Assembly (NCBI GenBank): GCA_963712905.1
Contig: CAVQJU010000007.1
Coordinates: forward strand, 372,001-436,000
From: CAVQJU01 sp963712905
GTDB taxonomy: Bacteria > Acidobacteriota > Vicinamibacteria > Vicinamibacterales > CAVVIG01
Direction: 5' to 3'
Length of the DNA: 64,000 nucleotides
Both the position numbers and the translations under genes were made by a program. Positions 53,225 through 62,637 of the stretch are shown here, piece after piece. Position 1 is the first letter of the stretch, and every line of letters starts with the position of its first letter. The notes beneath the pieces are model-generated. The model searched no databases and was not told where the DNA came from. It saw only the letters and a list, made by a program, of their open reading frames with translations.

Positions 53225-53928
53225 CCCGAGCCGCCCGGATTCTTCTCGTTGACGACGAGGTGCCGATTCAGCGTGCGGTCCTGCCGCTGCTGCGATCGCG
53301 CGGCTATGACGTCGAGTTCGCGGGAACCAGCCATGACGCCCTCAAGATTGTGGCCGAACGACGACCCGACCTGATCGTGCTCGATCTCAGTCTTCCCGAC
53401 ATCGAAGGCACCGAGGTCTGCCGGCGCATCCGCGCGGAGTCAGCGGTGCCGATCATCGTACTGTCGGCGCGCGGCGGCGAATCCGACAAGGTGTCGGCTC
53501 TCGACCTCGGCGCCGACGACTACGTCACCAAGCCGTTCAACCCCGAGGAACTCCTCGCGCGCATCCGGGTCGCACTTCGGCGTGTGTTTTCGGCCGAAGC
53601 CGGAGACGTGGGCCGGGTCCAGTGTGGCGACCTGGCGATCGACTACGACCGGCGTCGGGTGATGCGCGGCGACGAGGAGATCCGGCTGACGCCGAAAGAA
53701 TTCGATCTGCTCTCGCTGCTGGCGCGCAACCCGGACCGCGTGCTGACGCACCGCACTATTCTGAAGACCGTGTGGGGGCCGAACGCCATCGATCAGCCCG
53801 AGCACCTCTGGGTTCTGATCGGTCAGCTGCGGAGGAAACTCGAAGTCGATCCGTCGAACCCGCGTTATCTGATCAGCGAGCCCTGGGTCGGGTACCGGCT
53901 GGCGACGACTGCACCGGGAACCCGCTAG
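53221..53928 (+). CDS. kdpE: KdpE-type response regulator
   Basis: 235 residues, OmpR/PhoB family. Receiver with acidic pocket D11/D12, phosphoacceptor D55 in VLDLSLPDIEG and K in DDYVTKPF; winged-helix output (LTPKEFDLLSLLARNPDRVLTHRTILKTVWGP, HLWVLIGQLRRKLE). Most similar in pattern to KdpE, which activates kdpFABC when potassium is low. All key residues are intact, in contrast to the paralogue at 54639. The 3' end overlaps the convergent GIY-YIG gene by 56 bases. Confidence 0.92.
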   Translation: MTRAARILLVDDEVPIQRAVLPLLRSRGYDVEFAGTSHDALKIVAERRPDLIVLDLSLPDIEGTEVCRRIRAESAVPIIVLSARGGESDKVSALDLGADDYVTKPFNPEELLARIRVALRRVFSAEAGDVGRVQCGDLAIDYDRRRVMRGDEEIRLTPKEFDLLSLLARNPDRVLTHRTILKTVWGPNAIDQPEHLWVLIGQLRRKLEVDPSNPRYLISEPWVGYRLATTAPGTR

Positions 53929-54184
53929 ACTGCGGATTGCGACGGCCGGCGCCCGCATTCGCGATCAGCGCCTCTTTCCGCTCGCGCCGGAGGCGTTTCA
54001 GCCAGTGCTCGCGGCTGAGCGCCTCGCCCCTCGACCGGCACGCCTCCACGTACACCAGCACGACCGGGCGGCGCCCCGATGTGTAGCGCGCCCCCCGGCC
54101 GGTGTTGTGCGTCTGCGCGCGTGCGTCAGGATCGCGCGCGTACCCCGTGTACAGCGTGCCGTCGGCGCACCGGACAATGTACAC
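53873..54184 (-). CDS. GIY-YIG nuclease domain protein (YhbQ-like)
   Basis: 103 residues, starting at GTG 54184 because no earlier start is open. GIY-YIG core: YIVRCADGTLYTGYARD (the Y..IV and YTG motifs), the catalytic Arg in R-x-RAQTHNTGRGARYTSGRRPV and E in SRGEALSREHWLKRL. Small single-domain members of the UPF0213/YhbQ group act on DNA in vitro; their cellular role is unclear. The last 35 residues after RERKEALIANAG look unstructured and are antisense to the end of kdpE. It is the last gene on the minus strand behind the kdp operon. Confidence 0.85.
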   Translation of the reverse strand: MYIVRCADGTLYTGYARDPDARAQTHNTGRGARYTSGRRPVVLVYVEACRSRGEALSREHWLKRLRRERKEALIANAGAGRRNPQSSGFPVQSSPAGTRPRAR

Positions 54185-54213
54185 GAAGTGCGCGCCGCCT
54201 CGCGCCTCCGCGT

Positions 54214-54545
54214 TCAGGCCAGGCCTCCCTGGCGGGTTCGGATGCTGTACGCCTCATCCACGGTCATCACGAAGATCCGCCCGTCTCCGGGCCGGCCCGT
54301 CCGCGCCGCTTCCGTGACGATCCGGACGACGTAGTCAACCAGGCCGTCGGGGGCGACGACGTCGATCATCATTTTGGGAAGCAGGCGCGGCTGATACTGG
54401 ACGCCGCGGTAAACTCCGCGTGGCGTTCGCAGGTGCCGTACCCGAGGACCCGGCTGACCGTCAACCCGGAGACATCCAGGTCCCTCAAGGCATCGATGGT
54501 TTCGTCGATCCTTTCCTCCCGCACGACGCACTTGATGAGTTTCAT
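54214..54545 (-). pseudogene. PII signalling protein (GlnB/GlnK family), frameshifted
   Basis: About 110 residues once the frame is corrected. The first 37 codons from the ATG at 54545 (MKLIKCVVREERIDETIDALRDL .. VSRVLGYG) are PII-like, then one base appears to be missing at about 54434, just before the T-loop. The other frame continues TPRGVYRGVQYQPRLLPKMMIDVV .. RPGDGRIFVMTVDEAYSIRTRQGG, with the T-loop tyrosine (VYRG) and the C-terminal ATP-binding GDGRIFV. The full PII sequence is therefore present in two frames. It is the second PII in this operon; the other (55373) is intact. Confidence 0.8.
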
Positions 54546-54638
54546 CAGCGCACTCCCCACAGGCTATCGCAAGATTCGTCCCAAGGGCACAACCGTCGGA
54601 TGCGCCCGACGTTCTTATCGGGAGTCCCGGGCCGCCCT

Positions 54639-55358
54639 TCAGTGTCGATCCGTCACCAGCTGATAGCCGATCCACCGCTCGTTGATCAGAATCTCCGGAT
54701 GTGCGGGGTCGCGCTCGAGCTTCTTGCGAAGCTGACCGACGAGCACCCACACGTGTTCCGGGTGATTCGCGGCGTGCGGGCCCCAGACGGCTGTCAGAAT
54801 ACTCCTGTGAGTGAGGACCTGATTGGGCCGCTGAACGAAGTAGGCGAGAAGGTCGAATTCCTTCGGTGTCAGACGGATGCTCGTCGCGCCGCGCAGAACG
54901 CGTCGCTGCTCGAAATCGACCGTCAGGTCGCGTCGGAGGACATGACGGGTGCAGGCGGTCGTCTTGAACGCGCGGCGCAACGCGACGCGGACCCGCGCGA
55001 GCAGCTCTTCGTGGCTGAAGGGCTTCGTGACGTAGTCGTCGGCGCCGTGATCGAGCGCGGCGATCTTGTCCGAGTCGGAACTGCGGGCGGACAGGATGAT
55101 GATTGGAACGTCGGACCGGGCGCGAACGCGGCGACACACTTCGACGCCGTCAAGGGACGGCAGACAGAGCTCCAGGAGAATCAGATCCGGCGCCCCGAGC
55201 TCGAACGCCCGGAGCGCGGCGTCGCCGGTCGTCGCGGTGTCGACCCTCATGCCGCGCGACGTGAACAGCAGGTCGAGCTCGTTCCGGATCGACGGATCGT
55301 TGTCGACGACCATGATGTGGGCCGAACGCGCCTGAGACACCGCACCCTCCGCGCTCAT
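54639..55358 (-). CDS. KdpE-like response regulator with Glu at the phosphoacceptor site
   Basis: 239 residues from the ATG at 55358; a longer frame to 55514 only overlaps the PII gene. OmpR-type: receiver (AHIMVVDNDPSIRNELDLLF .. DDYVTKPFSHEELLA) and winged helix (LTPKEFDLLAYFVQRPNQVLTHRSILTAVWGPHAA, HVWVLVGQLRKKLE). By alignment with the KdpE at 53221, the phosphoacceptor D55 is E63 here (LILLELCLPSLDG; codon GAG) and the second acidic-pocket residue D12 is N20. It keeps the conserved Lys. It cannot be phosphorylated in the usual way and Glu often mimics the phosphorylated state, so it may be always active. It lies 14 bases after a PII gene. Confidence 0.88.
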   Translation of the reverse strand: MSAEGAVSQARSAHIMVVDNDPSIRNELDLLFTSRGMRVDTATTGDAALRAFELGAPDLILLELCLPSLDGVEVCRRVRARSDVPIIILSARSSDSDKIAALDHGADDYVTKPFSHEELLARVRVALRRAFKTTACTRHVLRRDLTVDFEQRRVLRGATSIRLTPKEFDLLAYFVQRPNQVLTHRSILTAVWGPHAANHPEHVWVLVGQLRKKLERDPAHPEILINERWIGYQLVTDRH

Positions 55359-55372
55359 CTGCGCCGCGGGCC

Positions 55373-55699
55373 TTATTCGGATTCGCCCGTCCGGATCTTG
55401 TAGCTTTCGAACACCGGAGTCACGAAGACCCGGCCGTCGCCGACCTCTCCCGTCTGTGCGGCCGCGATCACGGCCTTGACCGCCGTGCGCGCCAGGTGGT
55501 CCGGCACGACACATTCGATCAGCATCTTCGGCAGAAGATTCAGGTGATACTCTTTGCCCCGATAGACCGCCGTGCGGCCACCCTGCCTGCCGTGGCCGCG
55601 AACTTCCGTGACCGTCATGCCGGAGACGCCAATCTGGTTGAGGGCGTCCTGCACGGCATCGACCTTCGCTGGTCGAACGATGCTCTTGATGAGCTGCAT
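55373..55699 (-). CDS. PII family nitrogen regulator (GlnK-like)
   Basis: 108 residues, complete. MQLIKSIVRPAKVDAVQDALNQ, T-loop GHGRQGGRTAVYRGKEYHLNLLPK with the modifiable tyrosine in AVYRGKEY, B loop TGEVGDGRVFVTPV. PII proteins sense 2-oxoglutarate and ATP/ADP and control transporters and enzymes. The usual partner AmtB is not here; the gene lies 31 bases after kdpC and 14 before a response regulator, inside the potassium-pump operon, so its target may be the Kdp system. RBS AGGAGG is strong, 5 bases before the ATG. Confidence 0.92.
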   Translation of the reverse strand: MQLIKSIVRPAKVDAVQDALNQIGVSGMTVTEVRGHGRQGGRTAVYRGKEYHLNLLPKMLIECVVPDHLARTAVKAVIAAAQTGEVGDGRVFVTPVFESYKIRTGESE

Positions 55700-55730
55700 A
55701 GTTCCTCCTTTTTGGGGACCCGCCGCGAAC

Positions 55731-56471
55731 CTACTTCTTCGCCGAAAACTGCCGATCGATGTCGAGGTTCATCTCCAGCACGTTGACCCGGGATTCACCG
55801 AGAAACCCGAGATCGCGGCCTTCGGTGTGGCGGGCCACGACATTGCGCACCTGCTCGACGGGCACCCCTCGAGCTTTGGCGACGCGTGCGACCTGGAGTT
55901 CGGCATTACGCGGGCTGATGTGGGGGTCCAGCCCTGAAGCCGACGCCGTGACGGCGTCTGCGGGAATCGGCGTCGTCGCCCTGAACAGCAAGGGCGCCTT
56001 GTCATCGTTGAACGCCTTGATCAGCTTCACGTCATCGAGATCACCGGCCGCGGTCATGAACCGATCGAGCGGAACCGACGACTCGTAGGGCAGGTCGTTG
56101 TCGACGCAGTAGTGCACGACGCGCGTGCTGATGCCGTCGAAGTCGACGACTTCGTTCTTCTTGTCGTCGGTCTTGGTCGTGCCGTTGATCAATTTGGCGC
56201 TCGTGGGCCCGAGGTTCGAACCCGCGCTGGCGGTCGGGTCGTATCCGCCGCCGGCAGACGAGGGCCGCGGATGGAAGTACTCGGGCCTGGTGAAGCTCTG
56301 CCCGAGCAGGCTGGATCCCACGACCTGGCCGTCGACGGTCACCAGGCTGCCGTTGGCCTGCCTCGGAAACAGCGCCTGACTGACTCCCGTCATGACCGCC
56401 GGATAAATCAGCCCCGTCAAGACCGTCATGACGACCAACATCAGAAACGCCGGCTTGATCTCTTTCCACAT
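55731..56471 (-). CDS. kdpC: potassium-transporting ATPase C subunit
   Basis: 246 residues, longer than E. coli KdpC (190). One N-terminal membrane helix (IKPAFLMLVVMTVLTGLIYPAVMTG) and a periplasmic domain with the family marks GSSLLGQSFTRPEYFHPRPSSAGGGYDPTASAGSN and SGLDPHISPRNAELQVARVAKAR. The extra length comes from an insert of about 80 residues (LINGTTKTDDKKNEVVDFDG .. KAFNDDKAPLLF), seen in other Acidobacteria. KdpC assists assembly and K+ affinity of KdpFABC. It follows kdpB after 9 bases. Confidence 0.95.
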   Translation of the reverse strand: MWKEIKPAFLMLVVMTVLTGLIYPAVMTGVSQALFPRQANGSLVTVDGQVVGSSLLGQSFTRPEYFHPRPSSAGGGYDPTASAGSNLGPTSAKLINGTTKTDDKKNEVVDFDGISTRVVHYCVDNDLPYESSVPLDRFMTAAGDLDDVKLIKAFNDDKAPLLFRATTPIPADAVTASASGLDPHISPRNAELQVARVAKARGVPVEQVRNVVARHTEGRDLGFLGESRVNVLEMNLDIDRQFSAKK

Positions 56472-56480
56472 GATTTCCTC

Positions 56481-58613
56481 CTACGCGAGATGGAGCCAGC
56501 CGAGGACGCGGTCGATGGCCCAGATACAGGGAAACGGCGCGACGAGGCCACCGATGCCGTAGATCCACAAGTTGCGACGCAGCATCTGCGCGGCGCTCTG
56601 CGGTGTGTACTGGACGCCGCGCAACGCGAGCGGGACCAGCGCGACGATGATCAGCGCGTTGAAGATCACGGCCGCCAGGATGGCGCTCCCTGGCGTGCGC
56701 AGATACATGATGTTGAGCTTGTTCAGCGCCGGATACGTCGTCATGAACATCGCCGGGATGATGGCGAAGTACTTCGACACGTCGTTCATGATCGAGAAGG
56801 TCGTCAGCGCGCCGCGCGTGATCAGCAGCTGCTTGCCGATGGCCACGACTTCGATCAGCTTGGTCGGGTTGCTGTCGAGATCCACCATGTTGCCGGCTTC
56901 GCGCGCCGCCGTCGTGCCGGTGTTCATCGCCAGGCCCACGTCCGCCTGGGCGAGCGCCGGGGCGTCGTTGGTGCCGTCGCCGGTCATGGCGATCATCCGG
57001 CCCCCCGCCTGCTCCTTCTTGATGTATTCCAGCTTGTCCTTCGGGGTCGCCTGGGCGATGAAGTCGTCGACCCCGGCTTCCGACGCGATGGCCGCGGCCG
57101 TCAAGGGGTTGTCGCCGGTGACCATGACCGAGCGGATGCCCATCGCGCGGAGCTGGGCGATGCGCTCCTTCATCCCGACCTTGACGATGTCTTTCAGCTG
57201 AATGATGCCGAGCAGCCGCGGGCCGTCGGCGACCGCCAGCGGCGTCCCGCCGCTCCGGGAGATCTCATCCGAGAGCTCGGTGACGCCCGCGGGAATGTGT
57301 CCGCCCTCCTGTTTCACGAACGCGACAATGGCGTCGGTGGCCCCTTTCCGCAAACGCCGGCCGTCGACGTCCACGCCGCTCATCTTCGTGTAGGCCGAGA
57401 ACGGAATGAAATGGGCGCCGTCGGGGATGCCGCGTCCACGCAGGCCATACTTGTCCTTGGCGAGCACGACAATGGATCGGCCTTCCGGCGTTTCATCCGG
57501 CAGGCTGGAGAGCTGCGCCGCGTCGGCGAGCTCGGCGTCGGTCACACCGAGGGCCGGCACGAAGGCGACGGCCTGCCGGTTGCCCAAAGTGATCGTGCCG
57601 GTCTTGTCGAGCAGCAGCGTGTTGACGTCGCCGGCGGCCTCGACGGCCTTGCCGCTCATCGCCAGCACGTTGTGCTGCATGACGCGGTCCATGCCGGCGA
57701 TCCCGATGGCCGACAGCAGGCCGCCGATCGTCGTCGGAATCAGGCACACCAGCAGCGCCATGTAGACAGCGATCGTCGGTGCGGTGCCGGCGCCCGCCGA
57801 GTTCACGCTGTAGATGGCGAACGGGACCAGGGTAGTGACCGCGAACAGGAAGATGATCGTGAGCCCGGCAATCATGATGTTCAGGGCGATCTCGTTCGGC
57901 GTCTTTTGCCGCTCGGCGCCTTCGACGAGTGCGATCATCCTGTCCAGGAACGTTTCGCCGGGGTTCGCCGTGATCTTGATCTTGACGCGATCGGACAGCA
58001 CCCGCGTGCCCCCGGTCACGGCGCTCCGGTCGCCGCCGGACTCTCGGATCACCGGCGCGCTCTCGCCGGTAATGACCGACTCATCGACGGTGGCGACGCC
58101 CTCGATGACCTCGCCGTCGCTCGGAATCGGCTCGCCGGCGCTGACAATGACGACGTCGCCGGCTCGCAGTTTCGCCGACGAGACCCGCTCGATGCGGTCG
58201 CGTTCCAGGAGACGATTGGCGAACGAGTCGGTCTTGGTCTTCCGGAGCGATTCAGCCTGGGCCTTGCCGCGCGCCTCGGCCATTGCCTCGGCAAACGTGG
58301 CGAACAGCACGGTGAACCAGAGCCAGAGGGCGATCTGGAGTTCGAACCCGAGCCCGCTCTTTCCCGCCAGCGTGTCGCGGATCAGAAACAGCGTGGTCAG
58401 AACCGCCCCAACCTCGACGACGAAGATCACGGGATTCTTCATCAGCGTGATCGGGTTGAGCTTGATGAGCGACTCCTTCAGCGCACGCCGCAGGATGTCG
58501 GGGTCGAACAACGGGCGCGCCCGGACGAGCTTTTTCGGAATGAGGGTGGTGCCCTTCACGGGTGCGGGCGCTGCCGGAATCGGCGTTGAAGGCGGCGTCA
58601 GTGTAGTAGCCAT
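56481..58613 (-). CDS. kdpB: potassium-transporting ATPase B subunit (P-type ATPase)
   Basis: 710 residues. The ATP-hydrolysing subunit. Phosphorylation site DKTGT (LLLDKTGTITLGNR), TGES loop (ITGESAPVIRESGGD), nucleotide-binding KGA (RKGATDAIV), hinge TGDNPLTAAAIA and MTGDGTNDAPALAQADVGLAMN. Membrane helices flank these in P-type order. The inhibitory serine of the TGES loop (S162 of E. coli, TGES) is conserved. Start ATG at 58613, three bases after kdpA's stop. Intact throughout, unlike kdpA. Confidence 0.97.
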   Translation of the reverse strand: MATTLTPPSTPIPAAPAPVKGTTLIPKKLVRARPLFDPDILRRALKESLIKLNPITLMKNPVIFVVEVGAVLTTLFLIRDTLAGKSGLGFELQIALWLWFTVLFATFAEAMAEARGKAQAESLRKTKTDSFANRLLERDRIERVSSAKLRAGDVVIVSAGEPIPSDGEVIEGVATVDESVITGESAPVIRESGGDRSAVTGGTRVLSDRVKIKITANPGETFLDRMIALVEGAERQKTPNEIALNIMIAGLTIIFLFAVTTLVPFAIYSVNSAGAGTAPTIAVYMALLVCLIPTTIGGLLSAIGIAGMDRVMQHNVLAMSGKAVEAAGDVNTLLLDKTGTITLGNRQAVAFVPALGVTDAELADAAQLSSLPDETPEGRSIVVLAKDKYGLRGRGIPDGAHFIPFSAYTKMSGVDVDGRRLRKGATDAIVAFVKQEGGHIPAGVTELSDEISRSGGTPLAVADGPRLLGIIQLKDIVKVGMKERIAQLRAMGIRSVMVTGDNPLTAAAIASEAGVDDFIAQATPKDKLEYIKKEQAGGRMIAMTGDGTNDAPALAQADVGLAMNTGTTAAREAGNMVDLDSNPTKLIEVVAIGKQLLITRGALTTFSIMNDVSKYFAIIPAMFMTTYPALNKLNIMYLRTPGSAILAAVIFNALIIVALVPLALRGVQYTPQSAAQMLRRNLWIYGIGGLVAPFPCIWAIDRVLGWLHLA

Positions 58614-58616
58614 GAG

Positions 58617-60418
58617 TCAGCTCCAGACGGGAAACGACACGAACATCGTCGAGAAGAGCCTTCCCTGGTGCATGAGGAAATGCTCGACAATCGGTGACAG
58701 CGACAGGGCCGGGAAGAACGTCAACGCGCCGATCACGATCACGGCGGTCACCAGCACGCCGACGAAGAGCGGTCCATGCGTGGCCAGCGTGCCGGCCGAG
58801 TCGGGCACCCGCTTCTTCGTCGCCAGGCTTCCGGCCACGGCCAGCGCGGGAATCATGAACAGGAATCGACCGAACAGGATCGCCAGGCCGAGCGTCAGGT
58901 CGTACCAGGGCGTGTTCACCGTGATACCGGCGAAGGCGCTGCCGTTGTTCTCCGCCGCGCTCGAGTAGGCATACAGCACCTCGCTCAGGCCGTGCGGACC
59001 GGCGTTGTTGAAGTTGGCGATGGCCGGCCCCTGCGGATTCCAGTAGCCGCCCTTCTCGAAAGGCGTGACCACGCTGGCTCCGGCGCCCGCCAGAATCAGG
59101 AACGACGTCACGAGAATGGCGAAGAGCGCCATCTTGACTTCCTTCTGCTGAATCTTCTTGCCGAGATACTCGGGCGTCCGGCCGACCATCAGGCCGGTGA
59201 TGAAGATGCCGACGACCGCGTAGAGGAGCATCGCGAACAGCCCCGAACCGACGCCGCCGAAGATCACCTCGTCGGTCTGGATGTTGAACAGCGGCACGAG
59301 GCCGGCGAGCGGCGTGAAGCTGTCGTGCATGGCGTTCACGGCGCCGCAGGTGGCGTCGGTCGTGCCCGTCGCGAAGAGCGTCGACGTGGCGATCCCGAAT
59401 CGCGTCTCCTTGCCCTCCATGTTGCCGCCCGACTGGGTCGCCGTCGCGGCGGTTTCGACTCCCAGCTTCGCGAGGATCGGGTTGCCCGCCTGTTCGGCGG
59501 GATAGGCCACGAATACGCCCATGAGGAACATGATCGACATCGCCCAGAAGAGCGCCCACCCCTGCCTCGTGTCCTTGACCATGTGGCCGAACGTGTAGGT
59601 CAGGGCGGCGCAGATCGCGAACATGAACGCTTCGGCGAAGAAGTTCGTGAACGGCGATGGATTTTCGAACGGATGAGCCGAGTTCGCGTTGAAGAAGCCG
59701 CCGCCGTTGGTGCCGATCTGCTTGATCGCTTCCTGCGACGCAACCGGCCCCTGCGCAATCGTCTGGGTCGCCCCTTCGACCGTCTTGACGACGGTGTACG
59801 GATGGAAGTTCTGGATGACTCCCTGGGAGCAGAAGAACAGGCCGGTGACGACGGAGAGCGGAAGCAGGATGTAGATGGTTCCGCGCGTCAGGTCGACCCA
59901 GAAGTTTCCGAGCCGATCGGTCTCCTGTCGCGCAAACCCGCGGATGACCGCGATCGCCACGGCAATGCCGGCCGCCGCCGAGACGAAGTTCTGAACCGCG
60001 AGCGCGGCCATCTGCACGAGATAGCTCATCGTCGATTCACCGGCGTACCACTGCCAGTCGGTGTTCGTCATGAAGCTCATCGACGGTGTTGAACGCCTGG
60101 TCGGGCTTGACCTGTGCGGTCCCGAATCCCTGAGGGTTCAGCGGCAACAGGCCCTGGAGCCGCATGAGGCCATAGCCGAACAGGAATCCGATCAGGCTGA
60201 ACGACAGCAGCGACGCCGCGTACTGCGTCCATCGCTGCTCCTCCTTTTCACGAACGCCGCAGAGCTTATAGACGAGCGCCTCGAGCGGGCGGAACACGCG
60301 GGTGAAGGAACGTACGCTCGCCCTGAAACAGGCGCGACATGAAGAGGCCGAGCGGCTTCGTGACCAGCAGGGTCACGACGAAGAACACGAGAATCTGCAG
60401 GATGCCATTGCTAGTCAT
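58617..60418 (-). pseudogene. kdpA: potassium-transporting ATPase A subunit, two frameshifts
   Basis: The K+-binding channel-like subunit, about 600 residues when joined. Start ATG at 60418 (TSNGILQILVFFVVTLLVTKPLG). The frame breaks at about 60300 (run CCC in TFLHP, one base too many; continues RVFRPLEALVYKLCGV) and again near 60080 (KPDQAFNTV, continuing SFMTNTDWQWYAGEST). The rest is one long intact frame with the selectivity-filter-like loops TNTDWQ, TNGGGFFNANSAHPFENP, CGAVN and NNGSAF. Both lesions are single extra bases with no loss of conserved residues, so a sequence error is likely, but a dead kdpA cannot be excluded. Confidence 0.9.
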
Positions 60419-60612
60419 ACACGTCCCTTCAGAATTTCTCGGGCTGGAACATCGCCCATCCGAAGTACACGAGCAGCAAGGTCGAGACGATGCCGGAAAT
60501 GATGTAATCGAACATGGAACCGCCTCTCGTATGCGCGGTCGCACGCCTGGGTGATCGCCCAGAGTGCGAGGAATCCGGCGACGCCAATCAAGAGGTAGAA
60601 CGCGTCAAGCAT
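60415..60612 (-). CDS. small membrane protein upstream of kdpF
   Basis: 65-residue frame; only the first 30 residues look real: MLDAFYLLIGVAGFLALWAI and TQACDRAYERR, one membrane helix followed by a polar end with Cys. I recall similar short peptides (helix plus ACDR/ACERL) immediately upstream of kdpF in many bacteria. RBS GGGAGA is well placed. Downstream the frame runs across kdpF in another frame (residues 32-65 are basic and without pattern), so the real protein may end earlier and a lost stop or an indel is possible, as elsewhere in this region. Confidence 0.6.
   Translation of the reverse strand: MLDAFYLLIGVAGFLALWAITQACDRAYERRFHVRLHHFRHRLDLAARVLRMGDVPAREILKGRV
60429..60515 (-). CDS. 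kdpF: potassium-transporting ATPase F subunit
   Basis: 28 residues, MFDYIISGIVSTLLLVYFGW followed by AMFQPEKF: the classic KdpF peptide, a single helix that stabilises KdpFABC. It begins at the ATG at 60515 and ends 11 bases before the kdpA start. It is embedded in the longer frame of the small membrane protein at 60415-60612. Confidence 0.92.
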   Translation of the reverse strand: MFDYIISGIVSTLLLVYFGWAMFQPEKF

Positions 60613-60778
60613 GTGATGTCTCCCTGGCCTAAAAGGAACCGGCGCGTCGCCATTAAGAAGTCCTTAGCGGTCCGTGAGGATCGTGGGAGCGATTGTCGGC
60701 GCGCTGAAACGCCGGAGAACCGTGAGTGCCGGGCTCGGTGTAGAATCCGTAGCGTCCGCGAAAGGCTGCGCACGCCAC

Positions 60779-62606
60779 ATGTCGCTCCGCACAAAACTGA
60801 TTGCCGGCTACGTCGTGTTTCTGTGCGCCGTGGCCGCACTCGGAGGCTGGAGCATCTGGCAGCTCGAGCGGATGGGCGTAGTCTCGCGCCGCATTCTGGC
60901 CGAGAACTACGAATCAGTCGTCGCCGCGCAGGACATGAAGGAGAGTCTCGAGCGGCAGGACTCGGCGGCCTTGTTCGCGCTTCTCGATCGCGCGGACCGG
61001 GGCGGCCCGTCAGCTCCAGGAACATCGCCGGCGCTTCGACGCGGCGTTCGAAAAGGCCGCTCACAACATCACCGAGGTCGGCGAGGCGGAGGTCATCGCC
61101 ACGATCAGAGGCAACCGTGACGAAGGACCACAAAAGGTTCGACGGGTTTCTGAGGGACCTGGCGAGTTCCTCGCACGAGGCCGCGGCGTATAGGTACGAC
61201 TTCTCGCGCCTGGAGCCTCAGTTCGACCAGGTTGAGCCGATCGTGATCGGCTGCTGCGGCTGAATCAGGAAGCGATGCTCCGCAAGTCCTGCTGATGCCA
61301 GGGTCGGAGGACGTGCGCTGGTGATGACACTGGTGCTGGCGGCAGCCCTCGTCATCGCCGGCCTGGGGCTCGCCTTTGCGCTGGCGAACGCGATCGTGCG
61401 TCCGCTCTCTCTCCTCACGTCTGCAACCAGCCGTATCGCGGCCTGGCGATCTGGACGGCACCGGACACGTTGGCTCCAAAGATGAAATCGGCACGCTGGC
61501 AGACAGCTTCAACAGCATGGCCGAACGGCTGCGAAAGCTCCGACGTTCCGATCGGCAAGCTGGTGGTGGCCCAGCAGACGACCGAGGCCGCGATCGACTC
61601 GTTGTACGACCCGGTGGTGGTCACCGACAGTGAAGGCCGTGTCACCAGGCTGAATCACGCCGCGGAGCTGTGGTGTTTGGTCCCGAGTCTGCCGGACTCG
61701 GCCAACCGATCGCGCAGGTGGCCACCGACCGCCGCATTGCCGCGGCGGTTGCGGAAGTGCTCGAATCGCAGCAGGCGGTCGCGCGGGAGGAGCTTGGCGC
61801 GGCGTTGCCGATGAAAGTCGACGGTGCGGAGCGCTCCTTTCACCTGCGATTGACCCCGATGCGCGACCCGGACGGGCGTCTGGTCGGGGCCGTCACGCTG
61901 CTCGAAGACGTCACGCATCTCCGGGAAATCGACCGCCTCAAATCCGAATTCGTCGCAGCCGCGTCGCATGAGCTGCGCACGCCGCTCTCGACCATCCGGC
62001 TGGGGATCGATCTCCTTCTCGAGAAGGCTGGCGGCCTGACCAGCCGGCAGGCCGAAGTCCTCTCGATGTGCCACGACGATGCCGTGCGGCTCGAGCGGCT
62101 GGTCGGCGACCTGCTCAATCTGTCGAAGATCGAGTCGGGGCAGGCGATCCCGCTGCCGACCCCCATCTCGACGATGACACTGCTGCGCGACGCGATCGAA
62201 CCCCTCAGGCTGCAGACCGAGACCAAGAGGCGTCACGCTGCATGTCGTCGAGGACGCGTCGCTGCCGTTGGTCATGGCCGACCGCTCGCAGATCGAGCGG
62301 GTCGTGGCGAATCTCATCGCCAATGCCGTCGCGGCGACCCCGCGAAACGGCTCGATCACGGTCAACGCGAGGCAGGTGGGAACGTTTGTGGCCATCTCGG
62401 TCAGCGACACTGGCCTCGGCATCCCGCGTGAGTATCTGCCCCGCATCTTCAGCCCGTTTGTGCAGGTGCCCGGGGCGCCAACCGGAAGCGCCGGCCTCGG
62501 TCTGGCCATCTCGCAGCGGATCGTCGAAGCCCACCACGGTCAAATCACCGTGCATTCGGAAGTGGGCCGCGGCGCGACGTTCACGTTCACATTGCCGATC
62601 GCCTGA
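60779..62606 (+). pseudogene. sensor histidine kinase (HAMP-PAS-HisKA-HATPase), multiple frameshifts
   Basis: About 605 residues spread over all three frames, with breaks near 61000, 61120, 61235, 61285, 61440, 61545, 61672 and 62228. In order: first membrane helix (LRTKLIAGYVVFLCAVAALGGWSIW), periplasmic four-helix sensor, second helix (MTLVLAAALVIAGLGLAFAL), HAMP (GSKDEIGTLADSFNSMAERL), PAS (IDSLYDPVVVTDSEGRVTRLNHAAEL), HisKA with SHELRTPLSTIRLG, HATPase with NLIANAVAATP, DTGLGIP and SAGLGLAISQ. The architecture is that of NtrY/KinB-like kinases; it diverges from the kdp operon and precedes a response regulator. Every domain is preserved across the breaks. Confidence 0.8.
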
Positions 62607-62637
62607 GGCGTCACGGGCGGCGACCGAGAGGAGATGC

